DNA of 64,000 nt from Escallonia rubra. Lineage: Eukaryota; Streptophyta; Magnoliopsida; Escalloniales; Escalloniaceae. How positions within the stretch are numbered: the stretch's first letter is position 1; every line of letters starts with the position of its first letter. Made by a program: the position numbers and the translations under genes. Positions 1 to 10,154 of the stretch are shown piece by piece. The DNA lies in assembly GCA_033065855.1 (NCBI GenBank), contig JAVXUO010002765.1:186001-250000 (forward strand), written 5' to 3'. Below the pieces are notes generated by a model. It saw only the letters and a list, made by a program, of their open reading frames with translations. It ran no database searches and had not been told where the DNA came from.

Positions 1-640
1 TGGAATACTCGAGCAGTGCAATGGAAAACAACGGCATCAATAAAGGCCAACACAGGCACGTGAACTTCACGCGGACAAATAAAGAACCAGGCCTACTGCA
101 TGATATGGCATTAACAAGCATGAATAATGCGCGTGCTCTACACACAATTCCTAACAAGTTGGCCATTTGTCATAGGAGATTTATGTCTGTCCAGATTTAA
201 GTTATTTTAATAGGAGGTGAATAAGAAAAGAATAAATTTTTGCTACTATCCGGATTGTAGAAATATTCCTCCAACCCCGTTTATAGTTGTAATTAATAGT
301 CGTTAAATGTTTCTACTAACTTTTCTGCTAACACTTTCAGCGATAATTTTTAGTAACATTTTTGTAGTATCACTAAATGAAAGTCACTAGAAACATTCAG
401 TGACAATTAATTAACGCTATATGAGAGGTCAGAAGAAGAGTCCTTTGACCCCAGTAGCAACCAATTTTCATAAGAAAAAGTTTCAGTCTACAACCAATTT
501 TGGTTCTTTGTTTTTTCTTCTTCTTTGGCCATTCTATGGTTTTCTCTTTTGATTTCCATTTACCATCTTCATTCAAAAAAAACATAAAAATCCAATTTAA
601 ATTAGATAATTACCACAAGATTACTAAGGGAGCGTTACCA
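1..640 (+). repeat. 5' LTR of a Ty3/gypsy element, left end outside the window
   Basis: This stretch aligns by eye with 4447-4964. Both share the motif around tttaagttatttta (near 197 and 4690), the pyrimidine-rich block near 480-560 and 4805-4900, and the same last bases before the internal region (gcgttacca here, gcattaca there). It is followed at 642 by a primer-binding-site-like sequence, which fixes the LTR end at about 640. About 58 bases of the LTR start lie before the window. The middle (about 205-475) differs from the 3' LTR because a palindromic MITE and flanking sequence sit there. Confidence 0.8.
265..462. mobile_element. Palindromic MITE, copy 1, inside the 5' LTR
   Basis: The core at about 279-423 is an imperfect inverted repeat: the left arm carries tagttgtaattaatag and the right arm carries its near complement around attaattaacgctata. 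The same sequence occurs at 18894-19084, including the flanks ccaaccccgt and a distal cagtagcaacc-like end. The matching position of the 3' LTR (4389-4964) lacks it, so it is absent from one of the two LTRs. It has no coding capacity. The superfamily is not certain; internal tcactaaa motifs recall other tcgctaaat-type MITEs. Confidence 0.6.
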
Positions 641-641
641 T

Positions 642-654
642 TGGTGTTCAGAGC
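642..654 (+). other. Primer binding site (initiator-Met tRNA type)
   Basis: The sequence tggtgttcagagc closely resembles the plant LTR-retrotransposon primer site tggtatcagagc, which is complementary to the 3' end of initiator methionine tRNA. It lies immediately after the inferred 5' LTR end, as expected. Confidence 0.75.
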
Positions 655-780
655 AAGTTCACAATCCTGTAACTGCACGAATTCATTTGAATCTCTTAAT
701 CATTACTTCAATTATGGGCTACACCACTAAAAATGAATAAGCATCAATTAGGTGAGCGGATCAGTCTAATGGAGGCTTAA

Positions 781-3700
781 TTTACCGAAAACTTTGGGGC
801 ACTTGACGACCATTAGCTAGCATGGCATCAAAGAAACCAATTTCAAGATCCAGACCTTAAAATATCAGTGGATCAATTAAAGGATGAGTTACCTATAGCC
901 CGACAAACCCTAGTTGAGCCATAGTTGATGATGCAGCAGTTGGTGACCTCAAAGGGGAGTGAAGGTGAAGGATCGAGATCTAAACAAGCTAGGCATAATA
1001 GCCCTAACCACTGACACGAAAAATACTTTCAAACAATAACTGGCAACTCCTTTTGAAAACTACCCAAATTAGAGTTTCCAAAATTATGTGCTGATGTTTC
1101 GTTTGGTCGGGTAAGGAAGGCCAAAATATACTTTGAGTTTAATCCTGTAGACGAGAATCATAAGGTAAGCTTTGTATATGTGCATTTTGAGGGCTAACCA
1201 GAATACTGTTTGGCACCTAATCAAGGCAAAAGACGCAGGAGTTATGGCCTGAGATCATAAGGAATTTAAACTCAAGGTTTGTTGTGTTATATAGGGAATG
1301 TGTGATTGGCGAATTTCACAAATTGAGGTAACACACCACTGTAGGGCAAACATGGTACAAGAATTTTTCATCCTTGCTGCTGCAAGGTCCAGTCATAATT
1401 TCATTGGCCCTGCTACAATTGAGAATTTTGGATGCATAGTTACCCAATTACACCTATGATAATAATGGTAGCAGATGCGAATAAAATTCATGATGTCAAC
1501 GAGTTACAAATTCACTTGGGCTATACTAAGGAGTGATTTTGAGACTAACACGATGATGCAGCAGATAGGGGGTATGACTGTGTGCTTGGCCTACAGTGGT
1601 CAAAAGGATTTAGGCAAGTCCAATTTGACTTCCAAGCCACGACTATGACCATTGACAGAGGAGACCAAACAATAACGGTCCAAAGAAGAAATGGAAAAGT
1701 TAAGGTCAATATGCAGCCAACACATGCTATGTTTAAACACCTCGCTGATAACCATGGAGCCTTGTATAGCCAAGTCTATACCATTACTACCTTATCTACA
1801 GACCAACCAAATAAACCCTATCTCACGACACTACTTCATGAATTTGTTAATGTCTTTGCTCAACCAAAGGGGTTGTCTCCACCTAAACCATAACATCATC
1901 TTATTCCTTCTAATCCTAACGTTGAGCCTATAACATCAGACTGTAACGAATTCCTTGTGCTCAGGAGACAGAGGTGGAAAACATAGTGCATGAGATGTTG
2001 GAACCTGAGATAATACAGCCTAACACATTCCTGTTTGCCTCAGATGTGATGTTGGATAAGAAAGAGATGGCTCAGGGAAGATGTAAGTGTATTATTGATG
2101 ACTTAACAACCGCACTACCAAGATCAAGTTTCTCATACCTTTGGTGGATGACTTGTTAGATGAATTTAATAGAGCTAAACTGTTTGCAAAGTTGGAGCAC
2201 ATACAACAGCTTGTTGTGGTCTTACAGATCTTGAGAAATCAAAAAATCATTTATCAAACAATCCAAATACTCTTTTATTGCACAGAAAGATGAGTATCTA
2301 GGTCATCTAATCTCGAGATAAGGGCTGGCTGCAGACCAAAGAAGACTATAACAATTGTAAAATGGCCTTTTCCAAAGAAAATTAAATAATTCAGTGTGTT
2401 CTTGGGGCATACTGGATACTATAGGAAGTTTATTCCACACTATGGCACCTTAAGCGAGCCCCGAACAAGGCTACAAAAAAAACCAACTTTTACTGGACTC
2501 CAGAAGCCACTAAAGCCTTTGACACTCTCAAGGAAGGAATGTTCAGTGTTATTGTGTTAGCCCTGCCAAAATTTTCATTACCTTTTGGGTTAAAGTAGAT
2601 GCCTTGACCAAGGGACGGGGCTGTACTTATGCAAGAGGGCATGCCTTTGGCTTTTTTCAATAATGGTTTGGATGCAAAGCCTTAGCTATGTCAACTTATG
2701 AATACGAGTTGATGGCGCTACTTCAAGTTATGATCCATTGACATACTTACTAAAGTAATTCACATTTTGGGTGAGGACTAATCATTGCAGCCTTAAATTT
2801 CTCTTGGGACAAGTTGTCACGTCTTTGCTACACACTTATTTGCTACAACAAAAAATGCTAGTCAAAATTATTAGGGTTCAACTTTGATCCTTATCATAAA
2901 GCTGGAGTAGAGAATTGGTGCCAAAAAGGAAGGCCAGTGCCAAGCTATGTCTAAAGTGACAACAATTTGGTTTTCTGAGCTACAAAGTAGTTGTGAAGAA
3001 GATAGTTATATGCATCAATAATTTCAACGGTGGGTACCAGAGCCCTATGCCACCTCAGATTTCACTTGTGAGCATGGTACACTAATGGTCATGGGCAGAT
3101 TATGTGTTGGACACAACAGAGAATTAAGGACTTAGATACTACAAACTCTATATAGATTCCTCAAGCTTAGACGGATAACTGTAGCAGCACACCGACATAT
3201 AAAAGAGTAGCTTCATTATTCTATTGGCCTAACCTAAAAGCGGATGAGAAATCATTGGTGCACTAATGCGATATATGCCAATCAAGTAAACATGAGCAAG
3301 TTCCTTATCATGGCCTCATTTAACCATTAACCATTCTTAACTAACTAAGGAGCAGTGCGTCTATGGATTTCATTGAAGGGTCACCAAAGTTTGAGCACAA
3401 GGATGTAATCATGGTTGTATTTGACTAGCTTGGCAAACTCTCGTATTTTATTGCACTCAGCCACCCTCACACTGCACGGGATGTTGCTCAAGCCTTCTTT
3501 GATCATGTATTTGAATTGCATGGCACCCCTAGCAATATAGTCAGTGACAATGGCATTGTGTTCCTCAATAAATTTTGGTAGAAGCTATTTTCACTAATGG
3601 GCACCAAGTTGAATATGAGGACATCATACCACTCCGAGAGTGATGGTCAAAGTAAAAAGGCCGACTAATGTTTGAAGACTTATATAAGGTGTTTATTGTG

Positions 3701-4270
3701 GGGATAGGCCAAGGACTTGGAGTAAAAGGCTGACGTGGGCTCACAACTCCTTCAGATTGACGCACTCTGGGGCATTTTATGGCATGCCCCAAGGCCCCCT
3801 CAATCTTGAAGAATACGCAACCACTCACATAGCATGAGTGGACTCTTACATGACAAAAAGAAGCAAAGTGCTCGACCTATTAAAGGATTACCTAGTGATG
3901 GCCCATGGAAAGAATGAAGCTTAATGCAAATAAACACAAAAGTAAAAGGAGAGAATTTGTAGAATGGAATTTGGTCTACATAAGACTCCAGCCTTATAGG
4001 CAAAATAATTTGGCCCTTCGAAGAAATTTGAAATCATCTCCTAAATATTATGGTCTATTTCTTGTTGTAGCCAAGATTGTCAGTGTAGTCTATCAGCTTG
4101 ACCTACCCCAAATTCCTAAATTAACCATATTTTTCATGTCGTATTGGTGAAGGCTTCACTGGATAGACAACCTGTTGCTATTGCTACTCTTCCAACTAAT
4201 GTAGAGGGTCAAGTACTTTTGGAACCTATCCAATTTTGGCTTGGCAGCTAAACTTCGTATTTATCTTAAG
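781..4270 (+). pseudogene. Degenerate gag-pol of a Ty3/gypsy retrotransposon
   Basis: Many stops and frameshifts break this reading, but the domain order is clear. Gag: 1050-1200, with KLPKLEFPKLCADVSFG followed by KAKIYFEFNPVDENHKVS. Protease-to-RT region: 1567-1890, with GYDCVLGLQWSKGF and FVNVFAQPKGLSPP. Reverse transcriptase fragments: 2060-2330, including DEYLGHLIS. RNase H: near 2690, with ALAMSTYEYELMALLQV. Integrase zinc-binding fragments: 3190-3310. Integrase core: from 3362, with MDFIEGSPKFEHKDVIMVV, then SHPHTARDVAQAFFDHVF, HGTPSNIVSDNG and a remnant of YHSESDGQ. A chromodomain-like tail (YYGLFLVVAKIVSVVYQLDLP) lies near 4040-4110. Order PR-RT-RH-IN identifies Ty3/gypsy. The element cannot make its own proteins. 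The 3' LTR follows at 4389. Confidence 0.85.
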
Positions 4271-4373
4271 ACTTACTAGGTAGGTCAAATTTACCCAGAG
4301 AAGATACCATTTGGGAGATAGGGAGGCTGTAAATCCAAATTCCCAACTTTTGCTATAGAAGAGGAGACATAAT

Positions 4374-4388
4374 TTAAAGGGGAGAGAA
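4374..4388 (+). other. Polypurine tract of the gypsy element
   Basis: The purine run aaaggggagagaa lies directly before the TGTCACG start of the 3' LTR. Plus-strand priming sites of LTR retrotransposons have this form and position. Confidence 0.75.
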
Positions 4389-4964
4389 TGTCACGTTCCT
4401 CGAAGATCAACTCTCAAAATCAAATTCAAATTACCATAAAAGATTGTGGAATCCCCAACTAGTGAGATGCAAAACAGCAGCATCAATGGAGGCCAACACA
4501 TGTGCATGAAATTCAGTGGACAAATCAAGAATAACAACTAACACATGATATGATATCAAAGAGGAGGACTAAGGCGTGACCTTTACAGAAAAAGACACTA
4601 ATATCTAAGAAGATATGTCCACGTGGTTAGTTAGTGCAACATAATTAACTGAGTTGACCATTTATAATAGAGTATTTATGCCTGTCCTTTTTAAGTTATT
4701 TTACCAGTTTTCCATTCAATTTTTGTTTTATTATTTTCTTTTTTATCTCTTAAAAATTAGCTGAGTAGTTATAAACTTCATAAAGGAGAAAGGAGCACAT
4801 GAATGGAAAAAGTTCAGTCTGCAACCAATTTTGGTGCTTCTTCTTCTTCTTTTTTTGCCATTATATGGTTTTCTCTTTCTATTTCCATTTCCATCTTCAT
4901 ATGAATCCATAAACATCCCATAAAAATGTAAATAAATTTTCACATTATTACTGAGAGCATTACA
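4389..4964 (+). repeat. 3' LTR of the Ty3/gypsy element
   Basis: It begins TGTCACGTTCC straight after the polypurine tract and ends gcattaca, giving TG...CA termini and about 576 bp. It matches the 5' LTR at 1-640 apart from the MITE region and many substitutions. The divergence is high, so the insertion is old. The left target site lies outside the window, so no target duplication can be tested. Confidence 0.8.
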
Positions 4965-5480
4965 CCAATCACTCCAAATTACTCCCATCTTCTCCACCAC
5001 TGCTCCCCCCCCCCCCAATCTCTCTCTCTCTCACACACACACACACACGTAGAGACCAGATTTGACAAGTTCTACCAATCTAGAATCCCTAATTCTATAT
5101 CCTCGTTCCACACGCACCCACAGCACACCACACATACCCCAAATACGAAAATTTCCCTAACCCAAAAGCCTTAATTCTCAATCCCCAATCCACGTGAAAT
5201 ATTGTCAACAACGTACTTCTTCTGGTTGGTAACCACAATAACTATCCCCCTTGTCGCTCATTGGTAATGTTGTATCACGATGAAGGAAGAGATGATATGA
5301 CTACCAGGAGGTGGGATCAAGAAAGGAAATACTTTAGGATATTGCTAGGGAAGATAAAGGTAAGTTGAAACTATGTTTCTTGTCATGTTTGTGTTAAAAC
5401 TACAGAGTTTACTTCAAAAAGTACTAACAAGAAGGATATTTTGTGATTTTGGCTATTGCACGTAGGTGTGCCATCGTTAT
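4965..5480. other. Spacer with C-tract and TC/CA microsatellites; no gene seen
   Basis: A poly-C run (about 5003-5012) is followed by tc repeats and ca repeats up to about 5048. The rest shows no convincing coding frame or recognised repeat. Confidence 0.5.
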
Positions 5481-5675
5481 TGTAGTGTAGCATATACTCC
5501 CTTTGTCCTAAAAAAAAAAAATCCACAAAGTCACTTTTCTCTATCCCAAAAATTTGTTGCAAGCATTTAATTAATGCACAAATTCATCCTTTTCTGAAAA
5601 CTTATCTTGCTACTTTTATCACAAAAGACTTCTGGTCATTCTATCCAAGGATTTACTTAGACATTCAAATAATAT

Positions 5676-5781
5676 TAACTACTTGTTCATAAAAAGTCGG
5701 TATTCAAAAAGAGACTATTATTCTGGGACAGAGAGAATAGTCTATTTTTTGGAATACCGACTTTTATGAGCAACAAGTTAA
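5676..5781. repeat. Palindromic MITE-like element
   Basis: The left arm 5676-5718 (taactacttgttcataaaaa and onward) is complementary with few mismatches to the right arm 5735-5781 (which includes ggaataccgacttttatgag). Arms of about 43 bp surround a loop of some 16 bases with ctgggacagaga. The tctgggacagagagaa core resembles Stowaway-like termini of the ctccctctgtccc type. A related terminus is seen upstream near 5488. No coding capacity. Confidence 0.6.
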
Positions 5782-6055
5782 TACTCCTTGATAGTAACGG
5801 TTAATGCTTGTCTTCCCCTTTGTCATTATTGTTAATATATGTACGTGTGTGTGTGTACTACGTATATTTGGATTATACTGATGCCTTCTTTACTTTCCAA
5901 ATCTCTGGTCCTATTTTCTAGAATTTCAAAAATTTTAAGATACAACTAAATAAGTGTTAAACCATGATTGGCTAGAAAGTAACTTCTAACTCATCAACTC
6001 TAATCATACCACCCCATAACCTCTCTTTGCCCACTTCATAATTTACTACCCCCCT

Positions 6056-6137
6056 CTGGTACATAGCACGTGGTTCTAGCTAGTATATATATATATATAT
6101 ATATATATATCTGGTACATAGCACGTGGTTCTAGCTA

Positions 6138-6200
<63 letters not shown>
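6056..6200. repeat. Duplicated 35-mer with (TA)n microsatellites
   Basis: The phrase ctggtacatagcacgtggtt occurs at about 6056 and again at 6111, each time running into a TA tract (about 6082-6110 and 6140-6200). The second tract is about 60 bp of pure TA. The arrangement looks like a duplication with slippage. Confidence 0.85.
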
Positions 6201-6201
<1 letters not shown>

Positions 6202-6655
6202 TCCCTTATACGAAAAGACCTAAAATGATGTTTGCTAGTAACAAAGGCTAGTATTAGAAAGGGAATGATTTATATGCATTAAATTAAATATGTTTACAAT
6301 GTTTATATTGGGGCAGAATTGCATTATAAATGTTTAATTTCAGACGAAGGAAGTATTATTTTGGGATAAAGGTGGTACTTCCTCTGTTTTATTATTCTTG
6401 TCCACCTTGACTTTTGCAAATTCCTATAATCGAATCTAACATGTAAGTATACACCTTGCTCATTGTTTTTACCAGAGGCTTCCTCTCCAAAGAGACCAAC
6501 TTTATAGCAGTCTCCTTGATCTTAATTAGCCAAGATATCTCAATCCTTCAAAATTGCTACCTTTTCTCCTCCGAACCATAATTTCCTTAAGATCTTACTA
6601 GATCATGAGTCTGCAACCCCAAACTTGGATTTTCTTTTGTTATTTCCCCTGAGGG

Positions 6656-7348
6656 CAGTGTTATCAAAAGAGCGCCTAGGTACAAGGCGCTCCCTGCGCC
6701 TCGCCTAGGGTTACGCACAACCCCATTCGAAAGGCGTGCGCCTTGCGCGCCTAGGCGCAAAGCACAAGGCCGCAGTGGAGGCATAAAGAAAAGCCCAAAA
6801 ATCCTAAATTTGATTTTTGCATCATGGCATCATCTCAACCGTTCATTATTCTTTATTTCATAACATAATAAATCAATATCTAAACCACAAAAAAACCTAA
6901 AAAAATTCCTAATCAATCAATTGTCGTATTGTTGTTCATTGTGCTAGCATCCTGTCTCCAATATTAGTATTTTTAAGTAAATATACTCATTCACTTCACC
7001 TTGTAGACAAAGAAGATGAAAATGAGGAGGAATATCTACCAGACTTGGAGCCTATGGTTCCCTTTTGAAGAAAACATTGTTGCTTTAGCCTTCACTAATG
7101 ACACGGATGACGTTGTCATATTCAATTAGGATCAACTACTTCTAATTGAATCTGAAATTTTTCTAGTGTTCAAAGTTTGTTAAATTGCCATGTTTTGAAT
7201 TTTTTTACGTGATTTTATTGGTTCAATGCACTAATATCTATTTATTTTTATTTTGTGCCTCACTTCGAAAAGACGCGCACATGCGCCTTGCGCCTAGGCT
7301 CTATGGACCCTTTGCACCTTAGGTGCGCCTGAGCCTTTAATAATTATG
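6656..7348. mobile_element. Non-autonomous hAT-type element with 8-bp target duplication
   Basis: The element runs from cagtgttatcaaaagagcgc to tttaataattatg. It is flanked on both sides by the perfect 8-bp direct repeat cctgaggg (6648-6655 and 7349-7356). Its ends are imperfect inverted repeats rich in gcgcctaggcgc motifs (6665-6770 and 7260-7340). An 8-bp duplication is the hallmark of the hAT superfamily. The interior carries a short acidic frame (KEDENEEEYLPDLEPMVPF) near 7010-7068 but no transposase. Confidence 0.75.
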
Positions 7349-7580
7349 CCTGAGGGTTAAATATTTTTAGGTTCCCCTAGCCCTGAGGGTTGTTATTCTT
7401 ATATGTATATCTCTAGGAACACTTTTCTTTCCTTTTCAAGGCCTCAACTTGCCTTAAGCTCATATTACTTCATTGAAGACCTCTATTGTACCATCCAAGA
7501 GTAATATGGCTCAGATTAAAGAAAGACTTAATCCTGCCTCAAGCTCGTATTGTTTAATTGAAGATCATCATGGTTATATT

Positions 7581-7931
7581 TGTTGAGAAATATAAACCTC
7601 ACATTAGATAAATAATTAATACTACTTCAATATATAAGCCTTGTAGGTCTCTCTCCTCATTGCCAAATTTGATTTGAGTTGGATACTTTCTCATAGTACC
7701 AGAGTTGGTCGATCCATGCCCAGCAAACAATTCAAAAATTAATTCTTCACAGTCACCCACTCAGTTTCTCCACGTGCTAGGCCTACTCAAAAATCAGTCG
7801 GGTCACACGTGAGGGGGCATGTTAAGAGATATGAACACCACATCCGGTAAATAATCAATAATATTTTAGCATATAAGCCTTGTAGACCTCTCTCCTAATT
7901 GTCAATTGGTTTTGAGTTGGATGCTTTCACA
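7581..7931 (+). mobile_element. TRIM (terminal-repeat retrotransposon in miniature)
   Basis: Two direct repeats, 7581-7693 (113 bp, TGTTGAGAAATAT...TCTCA) and 7820-7931 (112 bp, TGTTAAGAGATAT...TTCACA), share ataagccttgtag, the ctctctcct block and gagttggat. A primer-site-like tagtaccagag follows the first repeat at 7694, and a purine tract gtgagggggca precedes the second. Only about 126 bp separates the repeats, so there is no coding capacity; TRIMs depend on enzymes supplied in trans. The flanking 5-mers atatt and ctatt are a near-perfect target duplication. The LTRs differ at many positions, so it is not recent. Confidence 0.85.
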
Positions 7932-8790
7932 CTATTCAAGAGAAATAGGGCATCATAATTATTCAGTTTCATATCAATCCTCATCTTAAAAAGCTTGAGA
8001 CTATTTAAGTCGAGTTTGTCTTGGACCCATTTATCCACACGTGGGTTTTAAGTGTCTACAAACTACACATGTTTCGGCCCACATGTTATAAGTATGTGCT
8101 TGTCAGATTAGACGGCCAAATGTAAGTATATAGTTTTATGTAGGATTATTGTTATAAATATGTCCAAGTACAACATCAAGGAGGTGGATTTGGATGAGAA
8201 GGATGAGAGAGGATAGAGACAGAGTTTAGCCGCATGTACTTTTTTTTGTTGTGCTAAAAAAAAGTCTCGTAAATGCGCGGGGCATTCATAGGCATGTCAC
8301 TATGCGAGGGCTAGTTAGATGTACAAGCAATAATAAAAGAAAGAACATGGGTCCACTACTCTATACCAAACTCTCTTTAAACAAGCATCTTTATAAATAT
8401 GCTATTTTGGGCTTAAAAGTATGTGCTCGTACCCAAGGTGGCCATGGCACTTAGGATTCTATCGGGATGTCCCACAGTCTGCTGATAAATGCCCACTTAA
8501 AATAAGTGTTAGATATCTCTCTCTTGGCCCACCAAACCACAACCTCCTTGAACAGCCCTAAGTGATGTATGAAGTATAGTTTGGTGAACCTGTCCATGTG
8601 GTATACGTGATGGGAGTGTTTAGGCCATATGCTACCGTTTGTCATAAACCATACACATATCGATTGATAGTGTAAGACGCACAATTAGTATTAATGGTAT
8701 TCAACATAGTATGTTGTTGACGACTCATGCCAAATTCTTGATTCCGATGATTTTAATCATTGACTTGTCTTGAATTTGATTTTTATGTTA
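7932..8790. other. No gene or recognised repeat seen
   Basis: Short open frames at 8251-8454 (+) and 8451-8684 (-) show no recognisable domain. I found no repeat relationship with other parts of the window. Confidence 0.4.
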
Positions 8791-8799
8791 AGCGTTTTC

Positions 8800-10077
8800 A
8801 TGATCTATCACAATAAATATTCAAGTGCAATGATTGCAATTTGCAAAGGCACCTTGGGGAGTTTTTAGAGCTATTACCGGTAGATTAGCTAGACTTATTT
8901 CTAAACTGTAAAATGATCAAAGTCCACTTAAATATCTTCGGTTTATCATTATTGCGCTCTTGAAAGTACCTTGGTTTTAAAAAATGGTTTCGACATATCT
9001 ATCAGCAAAAAGTACATTTTGCGGCTAAAATAGCTCGATTGTTACCAAAATATTGAAACTATTTCTGTTGGCAAATACTTTCTAACAATTGCTGATGGAA
9101 ACAGTGGAGCTGTAAGGTTATTTAGCTCGAGTGAATTTTAATTTATATTAGTTCAACTATTTACCTAACAGTCAGACTGTTTTCCTTAGTGCGCCGCGCC
9201 ATTAAAAATATCTAAGCAAAACAGTTGAACTGTTTTGTAAAAACCGTTTGACTATTTCAAAAATAGTCTAACTAATTTGTTTTGTTTCAGTGTGCAAAGT
9301 AGTTCCACTATTTAACTTGATAATTCCATTGATTTACTTTTGAGCAATCCAACTATTTGGTGATCAGTTTCTCTCTTTTAACGATCAAGCCAGTTCAATC
9401 GTTTTGAGAAACATTTCAAGTACTTTTATTTTGAGCGAATAGCTTGATCAATTCCAATATCTTCTATAACAGTTCAACGGTTTCCTGATTAGTTTAATTG
9501 TTCCTTATGAAATAGTCCAACTGACTTGAAAAACAGTTCAACAGTTTGTTTGTTCTCTCATCCTATGTAAATCATTCTTTTCCACTTTGGACAACCAAGT
9601 CTTGCACTCTTTCAAAAAGCTTTCTTGCACTCTCTAGAATTTTTTTTGCTTTAGAGCATCATCTAAATGAGAATACATTACAAGAGATCTTTTCTGAGCT
9701 ATATAATTTCTCCATTCCTTTATAGATATTGATTTTTCGCACCTAAGATCACTTAGCTCATACTTGGTATATCAATTGTAAATCTGTTAATCAAGGATTT
9801 TTAGTTGTAAATAAAAGTTCTAATTAGTAGATATTGTAGCCTTGTGAAGGCATTGAGTTGTACTGTGATGTGATCTGTGCTAGAACCCAAAGCTAGGGAT
9901 ACAACGAAAGGCTCAAGCACCTCCCCTTATGTGAAGTGCTCGAGGACACGACGTTGGCAGGTAGGGCCAAACTAGTATAAAGCTTATGTTGTTATTTTTT
10001 GGAATGTTTGCTTAAGTATTTCTTTGTTTTGAACTTAGTTCTTGGTTAACACACTATCTTTGAACTTAGTTCTTGGT

Positions 10078-10080
<3 letters not shown>
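8800..10080 (+). repeat. Probable decayed Ty1/copia LTR relic
   Basis: From about 9090 to 9540 the sequence repeats variants of cagttcaactgttt, a style seen in large copia LTRs. Near 9890-9960 it has the phrase gaagtgctcgaggacacgac followed by ttggcaggtagggccaaac, which resembles the U5 end of Tork/SIRE-type LTRs. A 22-base direct repeat (gaacttagttcttggttaac plus flank) occurs at about 10031 and 10062. I see no matching second LTR, primer site or coding region, so boundaries and lineage are tentative. Confidence 0.35.

Positions 10081-10152
<72 letters not shown>
10080..10152. repeat. Compound (CA)n(CT)n microsatellite
   Basis: About 34 bases of alternating CA are followed by about 36 bases of alternating CT. 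The minus-strand frame at 10046-10291 is only a translation of this tract. Confidence 0.95.

Positions 10153-10154
<2 letters not shown>

Noticed and set aside
1582-1893. Independent 103-residue gene
   Set aside because: It is the protease-RT linker of the decayed gypsy element, in order with gag and integrase remnants.
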